DNA from: Rhinopithecus roxellana
Taxonomy: Eukaryota; Chordata; Mammalia; Primates; Cercopithecidae
Direction of reading: 5' to 3'
DNA length: 64,000 bases
Assembly (NCBI RefSeq): GCF_007565055.1
Contig: NC_044552.1
Location: 35,520,069 to 35,584,068 of the forward strand
Part shown: positions 11,500 to 21,519 of the stretch, in pieces
Layout of the letters: each line of letters begins with the position of its first letter
Numbering within the stretch: position 1 is the stretch's first letter
Notes under the pieces: generated by a model
The model's input: the letters and a program-made list of their open reading frames with translations, nothing else
What the model was told of the DNA's origin: nothing
Databases searched by the model: none
Program-made: the position numbers and the translations under genes

Positions 11500-11690
11500 G
11501 CTGGTTCCACAAGGTCATCCCTGGCTCCATCTGACCTTGAGATTAATCCTGCAGCCTCCGCCAGCCCGGCCACCATCAGCGCCCAGCCGCCCGGCCCATT
11601 TTCCTTCTCTCCCCTCGCACGTTAATTGCTCAACGTTGATTTGATCTCCCGTTCTGCATAGAGGAAATTGCCCTCTTAGCCATTTTCATC
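11500..11690. promoter_or_regulatory. Unique block, candidate conserved element downstream of TFEB
   Basis: Contains GAGATTAATCC (a bicoid/OTX-type TAATCC core), TTAATTGCTC, GTTGATTTGATC and AAGGTCA/TGACCTTG (nuclear-receptor half sites) in repeat-free sequence just left of a T-tract (about 11699-11715). Confidence 0.4.
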
Positions 11691-11734
11691 CTGGGATTTT
11701 TTTTTTTTTTTTTTTAATTTTTTATTAGGCTCCT

Positions 11735-12430
11735 TCAGCCTCTCAGGGCGATGACGGGGAGCCATTTTGGTCTCTGCCTGAAGCGGCCATGGAGAGCGGA
11801 GGGGAACTGGATGAAGCCCGAAAAGCCCTCTCCCCGTTCCCGCCAGGCACCGGGGCTCGAGCAGCCGCCACTCGACCCCTGACTGTTCCCAGCGCATGTC
11901 CCCTTCCTGGGCGAGGTATAAACACCAACGTCTCCAAGCAGAGGCCGGAGCACTGCAGCCCGGAGGAAAGGCCTCGCCCAGGCCTCGCTGCCAGAGCCAG
12001 AGCGGGGCGGGGGGACCCGGGCCCGTAACCCACGCAGCGTCCTGGGCTCCCGTCTCCTCCCTGTCTAGCTCATGGGGGTCCCTTTCCCCAAAGCCCTAGC
12101 AGGACGCAGCCCCTCAGTTACCAGGAAGCCCGTCTGGCAGACAGAGGGCGAGCGCCGCCTCCAGAGCGCTCAGCTACAGCTTCTCGAACCGGGTGACCGC
12201 CCACCTGGGGAGGTCACCCCCAGAACAGGGGTGGGACAGAAGAAGCATGCCCCCACCCCGGGCCCAGGGTGCCCCAAATAAGCAGCTAAGGGCGGCAGAC
12301 TTGGTTTGTGAGCAACCCGCTCGCCACATCAACTGGTCTCGCTCGGGCCGCCGCTGGAGGCGTGGGACCGGCGTGGCCGCAGCGCCACCTCGTGGTCGTG
12401 AGGAGGGACCGTGCCCCCATCAGCACCCAA
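11735..12430 (+). promoter_or_regulatory. GC/CpG-rich stretch with a TATA-like box downstream of TFEB
   Basis: About 700 bp with raised CpG, and GGTATAAACACC (TATAAA at 11917-11922) facing toward the TFEB 3' end. It could be a small promoter for a convergent non-coding transcript, or just GC-rich DNA. Short open frames here show no recognisable protein. Confidence 0.3.
12382..12395 (-). promoter_or_regulatory. CTCF-like site downstream of TFEB
   Basis: Read on the minus strand, CCACGAGGTGGCGC matches the CTCF core at 13 of 14 positions by eye. It sits about 230 bp beyond the TFEB poly(A) site. Confidence 0.55.
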
Positions 12431-12611
12431 ACCCCTCGGCTTCCCCGGGCAAGGCTGAGGCGTGGGGACACCAGGTGACAAGCGTGTTCCCTCTTCCCTG
12501 TACCCCCCACCCCGACCCCCTCCAGGCAGCATCCGCACTCTGGAGGGGACCCACAGGGTTGAATCCTCCCATTCGCTGTCAGCCCTAGACCCACTCCAAA
12601 GAGACAGGACC

Positions 12612-13236
12612 AGAAGGTACAAAGCACAGTGTTTACTAAAGGCACAAAGTGGGGGGTCGGAGGGCAGCTGCTCTTCCGGCAGTGACCCCTCCCGCTTCTG
12701 GCAGCCCCCGCGCTCACACCACCTGGTGGAGAGCTGTTAGCACCAAAGTGGGGGGTGCCCACCTGTGGGAGGGACGAGGACCAGGCTGCGGGGCGGACCT
12801 CCTGCTATCTGAGTCCCAGAAAGGCAGGCCTGGGCACCCCCAGGACCAGTTGCCTCAGATAAGGAGTCTCCCCGACCCTCCAGCATGTCCTTCACCGGTA
12901 ATGAGGGGTCGGGCTCAGAAGACAGGGCGTCTCCACCAGGCCCTCTTCTCACCTCTAGAACACCCTGCCCCTCACTGCCCCACGATTCCATCTCTGGGAG
13001 AGGGGCTGAAGGCCTCTTCCCACTGGGCCAGTCAAGAGGGCTGCCCTGGGGGTGCTTCTCCTGACCCCACAGGTTGCCAGACAGGCACTAAGTCCAAACA
13101 GGGGCCAACGGGGAGGAGGGAGGCAGGGCAGGTGGCTACTTCACACACAGTGCAGCCTGAAGGGTGGGAGAGTGGTGCCCCCAGCCCTCCCAGCCCCCAG
13201 GCCGGCCCCTGTTCCCTGGCACAGGGGCAGCCAGGG
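12612..13236 (-). other. TFEB: TFEB 3' untranslated region
   Basis: This runs about 620 nt from the stop codon to the inferred cleavage point. It is GC-rich and repeat-free. The end is inferred from the poly(A) signal; the cleavage site could lie 10 nt either way. Open frames on the plus strand through it are judged incidental. Confidence 0.8.
12632..12637 (-). terminator. TFEB: TFEB poly(A) signal, variant AGTAAA
   Basis: Read on the minus strand this is AGTAAA, a known weaker variant. No AATAAA or ATTAAA was found near it. A T/GT-rich stretch follows on the minus strand at about 12575-12610, as expected for a downstream element. Confidence 0.7.
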
Positions 13237-13716
13237 TCACAGCACATCGCCCTCCTCCATGCTGAAGCTGCTTCGGCGGCTGCTGGCCTTGGAGGCCTCG
13301 GGGGACATGGTGGACAGAAGTGGATCAGAGGCCAGCGGTAGCAGTGAATCATCCAGGAGCATGAGGTCCAGATCCTTCTTGGACAGGCTGGGGAATGGGG
13401 AACCATGCTCTGGCGCCAGGGGTTCAGGGTAGCCCGGGGGACCCTCGTCCTCCCTGCCCCCAAAGCTCAGGCTGTGGCTGAAGTCCAGGTGATGGAATGG
13501 GGATGGTGGCTGGGTGGGCAGGGGCAGTGGGGCTTGTGGGGGCAGAGCTGGCAGTGGCTCAGGGTCAGGGACCTCAGCCCCCAGCATCAGGGCCTCCCCT
13601 GGGCCCTCTTCGCTAGGCAGCTCCTGCTTCACCACCTGCTGGGCCAGCTCAGCCATGTTCATGCCGGACGGGGAGGTGGTAGGGAGGCCGTGCACTCGAG
13701 CCTGCATCTCCAGCTC
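13237..13716 (-). CDS. TFEB: TFEB last coding exon (codons 318-476 and stop)
   Basis: The acceptor CTTGCAG precedes 13716 and the stop codon TGA is at 13239-13237. It encodes the end of the zipper, a proline-rich region with Ser332/Ser334, and the C-terminal serine cluster phosphorylated by several kinases. Intronic sequence upstream keeps the frame open to 13755, so the acceptor, not the ORF start, defines this exon. Confidence 0.97.
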   Translation of the reverse strand, partial: ELEMQARVHGLPTTSPSGMNMAELAQQVVKQELPSEEGPGEALMLGAEVPDPEPLPALPPQAPLPLPTQPPSPFHHLDFSHSLSFGGREDEGPPGYPEPLAPEHGSPFPSLSKKDLDLMLLDDSLLPLASDPLLSTMSPEASKASSRRSSFSMEEGDVL

Positions 13717-15183
13717 CTGCAAGGGAGCAGACAGAAGGCTGGGGAACACACCCATGGGTACCAGCCACCAGGACCCCTCCCCGGGCCTCTGTCACATCAC
13801 TTGCCCCTGCCCTACAGCACCCAAGACTCAAAGTCTTTCCGCTGGAAGAAAGCATCAGGTAGCTCTAGAGTCTAGACCAGTGTTTTTTCAGACTACAAGT
13901 GGTAACTCATTAGTGGGTTGTAAAACCACTGTAGTGAGTCTTGACCAACTTTCTGTTTTTTTAATTGAAATTGACTTGTGTAGACTAGACTAGAATAGAA
14001 ATTATTAGAATGCATTGCATCTATTAAGGATGAGTGGAGCGTTCCTTCACGAAACTTTGATTTTTCACTTTGAGTGTGCCTGTGTGTGCTAGATTTTAAT
14101 GTAAATTGTATCATCTACCATAAGAAAGAGAAACAAGGTGCAGTCCAATCGCCCTTTGTGTAAAGGGCCAGTCTCAGGTCTAAAGAGGACAAGAGGGCCT
14201 CAACACAGAGCCCGGACTAGAACTCTCAGTTCCAGCTGGTAGGGCTGACTCTGCCAAGCTCCTTGTTCTTTAGGTTGGCCCTGTGGAGATTCCTAGTGCC
14301 ACCCACCAAATGATTCCAGCTCTCTACCTTCCAGGTACATAATAGGTTTGCATTTTCCTGCCTCTTGAGGTTAGAGTACTCACAGAGTGTGCTTGCATTG
14401 GCCAAGCCCATTGAACAGAAGTGACATGTGGCACCTTAAGAGTGACAATGGCTTTAAGAACCAGCTCTAGATGTGCCATCAGAGAGCTAGGTCCCAGCAG
14501 CCTGGGTCCCAGAATGAGGGTCTCACAGAACAGAACCTCCAGCTGATACATGTTGCTTAAAGATGCTGAGGATTGTTTGTTACCAAAGCAAAACATCCTA
14601 ACTTGATACATCCTCCTTCCTAATGGGCATCGTTCCTGTGTCTCCAACTTCAGAAGTCTAAGTACTGCCCCCCTGGGGCCAGGAGCCAGGTTAAGGGTCA
14701 GAGTTACCAAAGAAGTCCAAGTTCAGAACCAGACCTGGATACGGAGCCAGAGTTGCTTGTTGGTCATCTCCAGGCGGCGAGAGTGGTTCTCCAGCTCCCT
14801 GGACTTCTGCAGGTCCTTCTGCATCCTCCGGATGTAATCCACAGAGGCCTTGAGGATGGTGCCCTTGTTCCAGCGCACGTCCCTGCAGCAGCAGGCCAGG
14901 CAAATTAGAGGTGTATTGCTCAGAAGAGTGGCCAAATCCCTGCCACTTCTCTGGTTGCAGAGTTTATGTGGCCTGTCCCAGTCTTACCCAGCAACCCCAG
15001 ACCTAGAGATGGAGGTGGCTAATCTCAGTTTGCACAGAATAGGCCCTCCCTGGTGACTTCTGTTGCCACTGCCCACCTCATTAATCTCATGAAACCAGAC
15101 AATTCAGAGCAGCCTTCTTCCCAAGACTACCAAGACCCCAGCCCAGCCTACCCTGGACTCTCAATCCTCCTGCCCCTCGAACA

Positions 15184-15234
<51 letters not shown>

Positions 15235-18200
15235 AGACGGAGTCTCGTTCTGTTGCCCAGGCTGGAGTACAGTGCAGTGGCAAGATCTTGGCTCACTGCC
15301 ACCTCCGCCTCCTGGGTTCAGTCAATTCTCCTGTCTCAGCCTCCCAAGTAGCTGGCACTACAGCACACACCACTGTGCCCAGCTAATTTTTGTATTTTTA
15401 GTGGAGATGGGGTTTCACCATGTTGGCCAGGCTGGTCTTGAACTCCTGACCTCAAGTGATCTGCCTGCCTCAGTTTCCCAAAATGCTAGTATTACAGACG
15501 TGAGCCCAGCCTCTTGTCTACCAGCCAAATGGCCTTAAGAAAACTTTCTCAGCATGACTCCTCCTCCAGGAATCCTCCCTTGACCTCAGCCTCACTTCCA
15601 GGACAGAAACTCATCTGTCTTGAGCTTTCCTAATTTGGGAGAGGGAGAGATCTTTTCTCAAATAGATGAACTTCTAGAAGGAATTCAGCTTCCAACCTAG
15701 CAACTAGCACAGGGCTGAGGGCAGATAATACTTGTCAGCTGCTGCCCACCGCAGACCCATCACCCTCCCCCTCAGAAACCTGCTCACAGGTCATTGGCCT
15801 TGGGGATCAGCATTCCCAACTCCTTGATGCGGTCGTTGATGTTGAACCTTCGTCTCCTTTCAACTAAAGGTAACAGATTCCAGAAGGAGCAATTAGAGGG
15901 ATGGGGATCCCCCGCCCCATAGGGAGAAGTATCCAACACAGGGAGGGGTGCTTCAGGGCAACCTGCAGCTTAGATTTGTCCTTCTAGGAAGTAAGAGGTG
16001 ACAGATTGGGATTTCTACAGGGATGAGGGGGTCCAGGGCAAAGGCCAGACACAATTAACAGCGCTGAAAGGTAGAATCAGCCCTAGTGATGCTGGCAGCA
16101 CAGCAAAGCTGCCTGGGGTAGGACTCTTCCCCGCTACACAGAACTCTGAAGCCCCAGCTCCCATGCCTTAACCCAGAAAACAACCTGATAAACTGGGGGT
16201 TTCATGAATATCCCTTCCAGGAATCCTTCCCACCCGCTCCTAAAGAGGTCTAGTGGAAAGACAGCACTAATAGACCCAGGCACCACTGAGTGACAGCAAT
16301 GGGAGGGCTTAAGCCATCTGCAAGTGAATTGGCCATGAGCAGGGAAGACTTCCACCTGTGCAGGTCAGGCAGTGGCTTTTTAGCCAGCCCAGGTGAGAAC
16401 AAGGAAGAGGGAGGCAGGGAGATGGGGAAGGGCAGGACTCACTTAAGTTGTGATTGTCTTTCTTCTGCCGCTCCTTGGCCAGGGCCCTGCTCTCAGCATC
16501 TGGAGGCCAAAAGAGAAGGAGAGAGGAGCTGGGAGGGAGGGAGAAAAGGATGAGGAGTCGGGTATTCAAAGGCACAGGGATAGAGGGAGGCAGTACCTGT
16601 GAGCTCTCGCTTCTGGGTCAGGTCCGCAGGGCAGGAGCTGCTGGTGACACCCACCAGGGAGGCTGTGACCTGGGGGTCGCTGCTGTACACATTCAGGTGG
16701 CTGCTGGACAGGGGTAGCTGTGGGGTGAGGGGTGAGGGAGACCCATGAGTATCCCCCTGTCCACGGGGAGCCCCCTCTGGGGCCTGTCATCCCAGAATCA
16801 GTCCTTCCCGGGGACACCTGGAGTGTCAGAGTTCACCTTGGGCCCCTTCACCCAGCAATTCAACCTGAAGGTCTGCAGAGTCCAGAGCTGAATAAGATGC
16901 ATTCCCTGCCCTCAAGGAGCCCCTGGCCTAGAGTGGCTGAGAGAGTGATCTAACCAATAATATGTGATAGGGTTAGGCCCCAGGCATTATGGAAGCCCTA
17001 GAGCAGGTCATCTAATCAATTCTAGAGTTTCTGGACAGTTTCCTGGAGGGCGTGGAACTCAATAGAGTCTGAGCAGAGATGTGAGACAAGGCACTCCGGG
17101 CAGCCGCCAGGGCACCAGCAGACAGGGCCGCTTGGCAGAGCATAATTCCAGCAGCTCAAGGGGCAGAAGTGGTGGGGGTGGAGGTGCTGCAGGCAGGGCA
17201 GATGTATCTGGATCCCCAGTACAGTGTTTGACTTGCAAAGATACTGGAGTTTTGGAATGGGCAGCCAAGGGAAGTTTAAGCAGGAGTCTGACAGGGAGAG
17301 ATCTGAACTCTGGAAAGATCTCCTGCCACAGAAACATGCAGAACAAATCACAGGCCCAGATACCCCACAGTGTACACAGGAACTACTAAAGGGACCAATC
17401 GCTTGCACCCTCCCTCCCTTCTCAGCCCTCCCTGCCCCTGCTAGCTGTAGTTTTGGACCCAACCAGTCCCGGCCAGCTCCTGCTAGGCCACTCAGTGATG
17501 TCACCAGGGCAGTGGGGACTAAGGATTGACTCCCCACCACAGGAACTGGGGACTTTCCCTCAGTGGCATGGGCTGGGGCCAGGATCAGGGTAAAAGGCTC
17601 ATGCCCAAAGGCAGGAGTAAGCAGCTGAGATTCAGGAGCTCCAAAGAAAAGCGGGCGGGAGAGGTGCTGGCAATCCCACCTGCTCAGTGCACACACCTGT
17701 CACCTTTGTACAGAGCTTGCCCTCAACTTCTTCCCTCATCTAATCTTCCCACAATCCTGTGGGTAGAGAGCATCACCCCCATTTTGCAGCTGAGAAAACT
17801 GGGGTTTAGTACGCTTGAGGGATTTCCTAAGGTCACAGCAAAAGCCAGAAGCCAGGCCTCTTGACTCCAAGCCTAGCTCCTCCCCACCTGCCACCCCACC
17901 TCTGCCAGGAGACAAAGGAAGCTGCCAGAGGGAGTGTTCCTGTGGTTGGGGACAAGGCCAGCCCCAGATCACTTGCCCCATGGAGTAAGGGACACAGACA
18001 GGCTTTTGCCTGTTGGGCCCGGGCTTGGTAAAGGAGGGGAAGCCCAGGTCCCCAAAGGAACTCATTAGTTCCACACCTTCCTGTAGACACACTGTCCCTC
18101 CACTGATGCAGTGCTCTCCCTGCCTCCCCCTGCCCCTTCCCCAACCTGGAAACCTCCCCCACCAGGCCCGCTCCCTGTCCCCAGCCCCTTCTCCCCTCTG

Positions 18201-18809
18201 AAGCCCCACGGTGTGCAGAGGCTGAGGCATATCCTTCTTGCTTCTTAATTCCTCTGGGCCCTGGCCCTTGTCACATTATTTAGTGAAAATGACTGTTATC
18301 TCTACAGAAGCATGCCACTCTGCCCAGTGAGAACCCTGTCTCCAGCTCTCTCCAGGCTCAGAGCCACTGTGGGTGCCCCCCTCCCTAGAACCCTTGTACA
18401 CCCACCCCACCCTGGCCAGCAGTACCGTGTTGGGCATCTGCATTTCAGGATTGATGTAGCCAAGGACATCGTCCAGACGCATAATGTTGTCAATGACATC
18501 ATCAAACTGGAAAAGAGAAAAGTCCATCTGGGGAGGGCCCACCAGGGGATGGGCAGGGGAAAGAGGCAATGGGACAGCCATTGACCTGGAGGGACCTTGG
18601 AGCCCACCTCACCCAACATACTTATCTGGGGAAAGAGAAAATAGGCCCAGAGAAGAGATGAGCTGTCCAGGTCCCACTGGCCCAGTGTGAAGCCACAGTT
18701 CTTGCCAAGGAGTCTACCTGCCCAGGGAGCTTCCTTGATCTCACTTCTGTCTCTGGTTTGGGGAGTGTGCTGGGCTTTCCCAGATATGCCTTCTGTTTCT
18801 CCCTAGCAG

Positions 18810-18840
<31 letters not shown>

Positions 18841-19774
18841 TGATAAGGAGTCTCACTGTCACCCAGGCTGAAGTGCAGTGGCGCGATCTCAGCTCACTGC
18901 AATTTCCGCCTTCCTGATTCAAGTGATTCTCCTGCCTCAGCTTCCCGAGTAGCTGGGATTACAGGTGTGCACCACCATGCCCAGCTAATTTTTGTATTTT
19001 AGTAGAGATGGGGTTTCACCACGTTGGCCAGCCTGTTCTCAAACTCCTGACCTCAAGTGATCTGCCCGCCTCAGCCTCCCAAAGTGTTGGGATTACAGGC
19101 GTGAGCCACAGCACCTGGCTTCCTAGCAGAGCTTTTGAAAGTAAGGATGGCGTTTCCTCTGTGAGGCTCCCTGAGGGCAGGGCTGTGTCTCCCCCGCTGA
19201 GATTGGGGCTCCCTGAGGAGGGCTCTGTCCCCACCTCAGACTGAGGCTCGCTGAAGGTGGCACCCCTGCTTCTGCCATTAGACCGTGAGTCTCAGAAGCA
19301 CAGCAGTGGGCACGAGCTCTACAAGCAGCACGGCCACTGGCCAGCTCCTCACTCACCTCCCTCTCAGGGTTGGAGCCAATGTGCAGCATGGCCATGGGGC
19401 TATTGGGAGCACTGTTGCCAGTGGAGGAGGACAGCACGTGTCCAGCTCGCACTCCTGGGGAGGCAGCTGGTGGGGGCTTCGGAGAGCCCTGGGCCGGGCT
19501 GATGTGGGCGGCAAACTTGTTCCCGTAGGTCTCGGACAGGTACTCCCGCACCTTCTGATGCTGTGACTGCTGCAGATGGTAGGATGTGGGATTCTCCAGG
19601 TAGGACTGCACCTGGGATGGGGAAAAGGCAAGGGCTCTAGGGGAGGCTGGGACTAGTGGGGACAGGGTAGGGGGCAGGCCAGAACAGGCCCTACCTTCAA
19701 CACCTCCCCAGGCACAGGTGGTGGCGACTGGAAGTGGACGGGGGTGTTGATGGCCGGGGTGGGCGGCCCCCCGA

Positions 19775-19805
<31 letters not shown>

Positions 19806-19907
19806 CATGTAATGCATGACAGCCTGCTGCTGCATGCGCTCCCGCTGCTCCTCCTGCTGTGCCTGCTCCCGCATGAGCTGCATGCGCAGCCCTATGCGTG
19901 ATGCCAT
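13237..19907 (-). CDS. TFEB: TFEB, transcription factor EB, full coding region in 8 exons
   Basis: TFEB is the MiT/TFE-family bHLH-leucine-zipper activator that controls lysosome biogenesis and autophagy. It moves between lysosome surface, cytosol and nucleus under mTORC1 control. Splicing 19907-19695, 19611-19357, 18506-18426, 16717-16597, 16499-16443, 15863-15788, 14882-14735 and 13716-13237 gives 1431 nt: 476 codons plus stop, the family's usual length. In order: an N-terminal Rag-binding segment (Ser3/Arg4), ten glutamines (about 35-44), Ser122, Ser138 and Ser142, an acidic activation segment (about 157-165), Ser211 with Cys212, the basic region with Arg245-248 as nuclear signal, helix-loop-helix to about 288, leucine zipper about 298-319, a proline-rich C-terminal part, and a C-terminal serine cluster (462, 463, 466, 467, 469). 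The start has a strong Kozak context (GCCACCATGG). No frameshift or stop is seen. Residue roles are established for the human protein; their positions here were counted from the translation. Confidence 0.98.
13873..14115. repeat. Old DNA-transposon-like repeat in the last TFEB intron
   Basis: CCAGTGTTTTTTCAGACTAC, TTAGTGGGTTGTAAAACC and ATTAGAATGCATTGCATC resemble a short non-autonomous DNA transposon. The family is not named with confidence. Confidence 0.5.
14735..14882 (-). CDS. TFEB: TFEB coding exon 7 (codons 268-317), helix 2 and leucine zipper
   Basis: The exon is 148 nt with acceptor CTGCAG and donor CAG|GTCTGG. It encodes the end of the loop, helix 2 (WNKGTILKASVDYIRR) and most of the leucine zipper, with leucines about seven residues apart. 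It restores phase 0 for the last exon. Confidence 0.96.
15187..15511 (-). mobile_element. Alu (AluS-type) in TFEB intron, 47-nt T run
   Basis: It lies between the exons at 14882 and 15788, in the same sense as TFEB. The T run (15187-15233) is an uninterrupted 47-nt A tail in the transcript. The left arm end is truncated near 15511. Confidence 0.93.
15788..15863 (-). CDS. TFEB: TFEB coding exon 6 (codons 243-268), basic region and helix 1
   Basis: The exon is 76 nt with acceptor CTTTAG and donor CT|GTGAGC. It encodes Glu244 (E-box reading) and the Arg245-248 run that is both basic region and nuclear signal, then helix 1 and the start of the loop. The Leu268 codon is split. Confidence 0.96.
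16443..16499 (-). CDS. TFEB: TFEB coding exon 5 (codons 224-243), start of basic region
   Basis: This is a 57-nt microexon-sized exon with acceptor CTCCAG and donor A|GTGAGT. It encodes the lysine-rich lead-in and the KDNHNL start of the DNA-contacting basic helix, including the DNA-contacting His240. The Ile243 codon is split across the next intron. Confidence 0.96.
   Translation of the reverse strand: MLRAGPWPRSGRRKTITT
16597..16717 (-). CDS. TFEB: TFEB coding exon 4 (codons 184-224, last codon split)
   Basis: The exon is 121 nt with acceptor CCCACAG and donor ACAG|GTACTG. It contains Ser211, the principal mTORC1 and 14-3-3 site, followed by Cys212. It leaves one base of the Asp224 codon, which the next exon completes. 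Confidence 0.96.
16718..18425 (-). other. TFEB: TFEB intron between coding exons 4 and 3
   Basis: 1.7 kb holding one MIR (17725-17875) and otherwise unique GC-rich sequence. Open frames on both strands have no domains. Confidence 0.85.
17725..17875 (-). repeat. MIR in TFEB intron
   Basis: CCCATTTTGCAGCTGAGAAAACTGGGG then AAGGTCACAGCAAAAGCCAG, reverse sense. Confidence 0.8.
18426..18506 (-). CDS. TFEB: TFEB coding exon 3 (codons 157-183), acidic activation segment
   Basis: The exon is 81 nt, phase 0 at both ends, with acceptor TTCCAG and donor ACG|GTACTG. It encodes the short acidic amphipathic activation segment shared by MITF, TFE3 and TFEB (pattern DDVIDNIMRLDDVL). The first codon is TTT (Phe157); paralogues carry other hydrophobic residues there. 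Confidence 0.96.
18813..19121 (-). mobile_element. Alu (AluS-type) in TFEB intron
   Basis: Perfect target duplication CCTAGCAGAGC at 18802-18812 and 19122-19132. It has the same sense as TFEB and lies between the exons at 18506 and 19357. Confidence 0.95.
19357..19611 (-). CDS. TFEB: TFEB coding exon 2 (codons 72-156)
   Basis: The exon is 255 nt, phase 0 at both ends, with acceptor CCCAG|GTGCAG and donor GAG|GTGAGT. It carries the mTORC1/ERK-regulated Ser122, Ser138 and Ser142 and the overlapping nuclear-export segment. Residue 135, just before that segment, is threonine here; I recall alanine in human. Confidence 0.97.
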
Positions 19908-19929
19908 GGTGGCTGCCGGTACTGGCTCC
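19695..19929 (-). CDS. TFEB: TFEB first coding exon (5'UTR tail plus codons 1-71)
   Basis: The acceptor (TCCACAG before 19929) is followed by 22 nt of 5'UTR, then ATG at 19907-19905. It encodes the N-terminal segment known to bind active Rag GTPases, and a glutamine-rich region with ten consecutive glutamines encoded by CAG with one CAA. The donor is AAG|GTAGGG after 19695. Kidney-tumour t(6;11) fusions with MALAT1 break upstream of the TFEB coding start and keep the reading frame (established for human). Confidence 0.97.
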
Positions 19930-19999
19930 CTGTGGACAAGAAGGGGTGGCAGGTATATGAGGTATGTGTCCTCCTCAATGCACAGGGGCTGGCAGGGAT

Positions 20000-20120
20000 G
20001 GCATCCATTTTACAGGAGAAGACACCGAGCCCTGAGAGGGGAAGAGATTTGCCCAGGGTCGCTGAGCAAGCGGGTGGCAGCTGAGACATGAATCCAAGTT
20101 TCCTGGTTCCTGGACCAAAA
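20000..20120 (-). repeat. MIR just upstream of the first coding exon
   Basis: CCATTTTACAGGAGAAGACACCGAGCC and TTTGCCCAGGGTCGCTGAGCAAG, reverse sense. Confidence 0.8.
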
Positions 20121-20419
20121 CTGAAGGTTCTGTGTTCTTCACTCGTTGCAGTTGGTAAATCCCAAACTCTAAGAGTCAACCTCCTCTCCTCTCTGTGTCA
20201 CGCCCACATCCTGATCCTGTTAGATCTGATCTCAGATCCATCCTCCTTTGCTGCCACAAGGTGGGCCCAGGCTGTCCCGGGTCTTACCCGGAATCCTGCA
20301 GGAGCAGCCCAGTATTCAGACTGCCTCCTCTGGCTTGCCGTCGGACGTTCTACTGGCAACTCAGTAGAGCAACTCATTTAACTCCTGTTCAATCCTAAGT
20401 CAGATCCTGTCCTCCCCTC

Positions 20420-21000
20420 TGCTCACAACTCCCCATGGCTCCCACCTACCTCAGGGGAAAAGATAAAGTCCTTACCATGACTGGAAAGGCCCCCTAGGAT
20501 CTGGCCCACCTCATGTTCCCCTTTGACCCCATCCACCAGCTCTCCCTCTTGTTTTATCTGCTCCAGGTGCATCCTCCAGGCACTTTGCAATCCCTGAAAC
20601 ATCCCAGGCATGCCCCCACCTCAGGGCCTTTGCACTTGCTGTTCCCTCTGCCTGGAATGCTCTCCCCCCAGATGACATCATGGCTCACTCCTTCACCTCC
20701 TCCAAGGCTCATATGTTACCTTACAGAGACCTTCTAGGACCACCCTATTAAAATTACAAAGTCCCCCATCCCCACTCCCTATGCTCCTTCCCTTTTATTT
20801 TTATTTTCCTCCATATCACTTATCACCATCTTAAGTACTATGCATTTTTGCCTAGCTGTTTCATTCATTGTCTGCCTCTTTCTTACTGGGAATGCAAACT
20901 TCCCTGAGGGCAGGCATTTTCTGTCTTTTTCACTGCTATACCTTGGGCCTCTGGCCCAGGACCAGGGACATGGCAAATGCTGAATGCATGTGTGAAGAAA
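20420..21000 (+). repeat. L2 3' end, well preserved
   Basis: CTCAGGGCCTTTGCACTTGC, CTGTTCCCTCTGCCTGGAATG, CCTCCATATCACTTATCACC and CCCTGAGGGCAGGCATTTTC follow the L2 3' consensus in order over about 550 bp. It lies antisense in the TFEB 5' intron. Confidence 0.88.
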
Positions 21001-21519
21001 TGTATCTTATTAGTGAGCCAGGCAATGGGGATACAACTGTAGTTTCTGAGCTCATGGAGCCTACAGCGTAATAAAGAGGAAGCCAAGGCCACAGGCTTAG
21101 GAGGGCCTGGATGGGGAAGGCCACTTCCGAGCACCTGGCACTGCCAGAGCCCAGAGAGGACTTCACCACCCAGTACATCAGCCCTAATCGTCTACAGGTC
21201 TCAGCGGGACAGGAGTGATTTAAGCCCCCCAGCCCAGTCTGGAAGGAAAGACAGGGAAGAATGAGTCCTACAGCTGGGCCCATTCTGTCCCTAGCTCATT
21301 GAGTGACCCTGGGTAAGTGACCCTGGGTAAGTCCCTTCCCCCTCTGAGCCTCCATCTCTCCACGCACAAACTGAAAGGGTTGGACCCAGTAATTTCTAAG
21401 GTCCTCCCCAGCTGAGACAGGCTGAGACTCTGAGAGATGCAGGGCTCCTGAGTGTGTCCAGACCCCATGAAGGTCCTGACAGGGACTGGAGGGTCCCATC
21501 TTGGGAATATTGCAAGAGG

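Noticed and set aside
1..12600. Exons of the neighbouring gene MDFI
   Set aside because: No protein segment recognisable as MDFI was found; the human gene lies farther away.
12649..13341. 230-codon plus-strand frame across TFEB 3'UTR and last exon
   Set aside because: Antisense shadow in GC-rich, codon-constrained sequence with no recognisable protein.
17022..17696. 224-codon minus-strand frame inside a TFEB intron
   Set aside because: Lies wholly between two coding exons with no flanking splice sites that fit; no domain.
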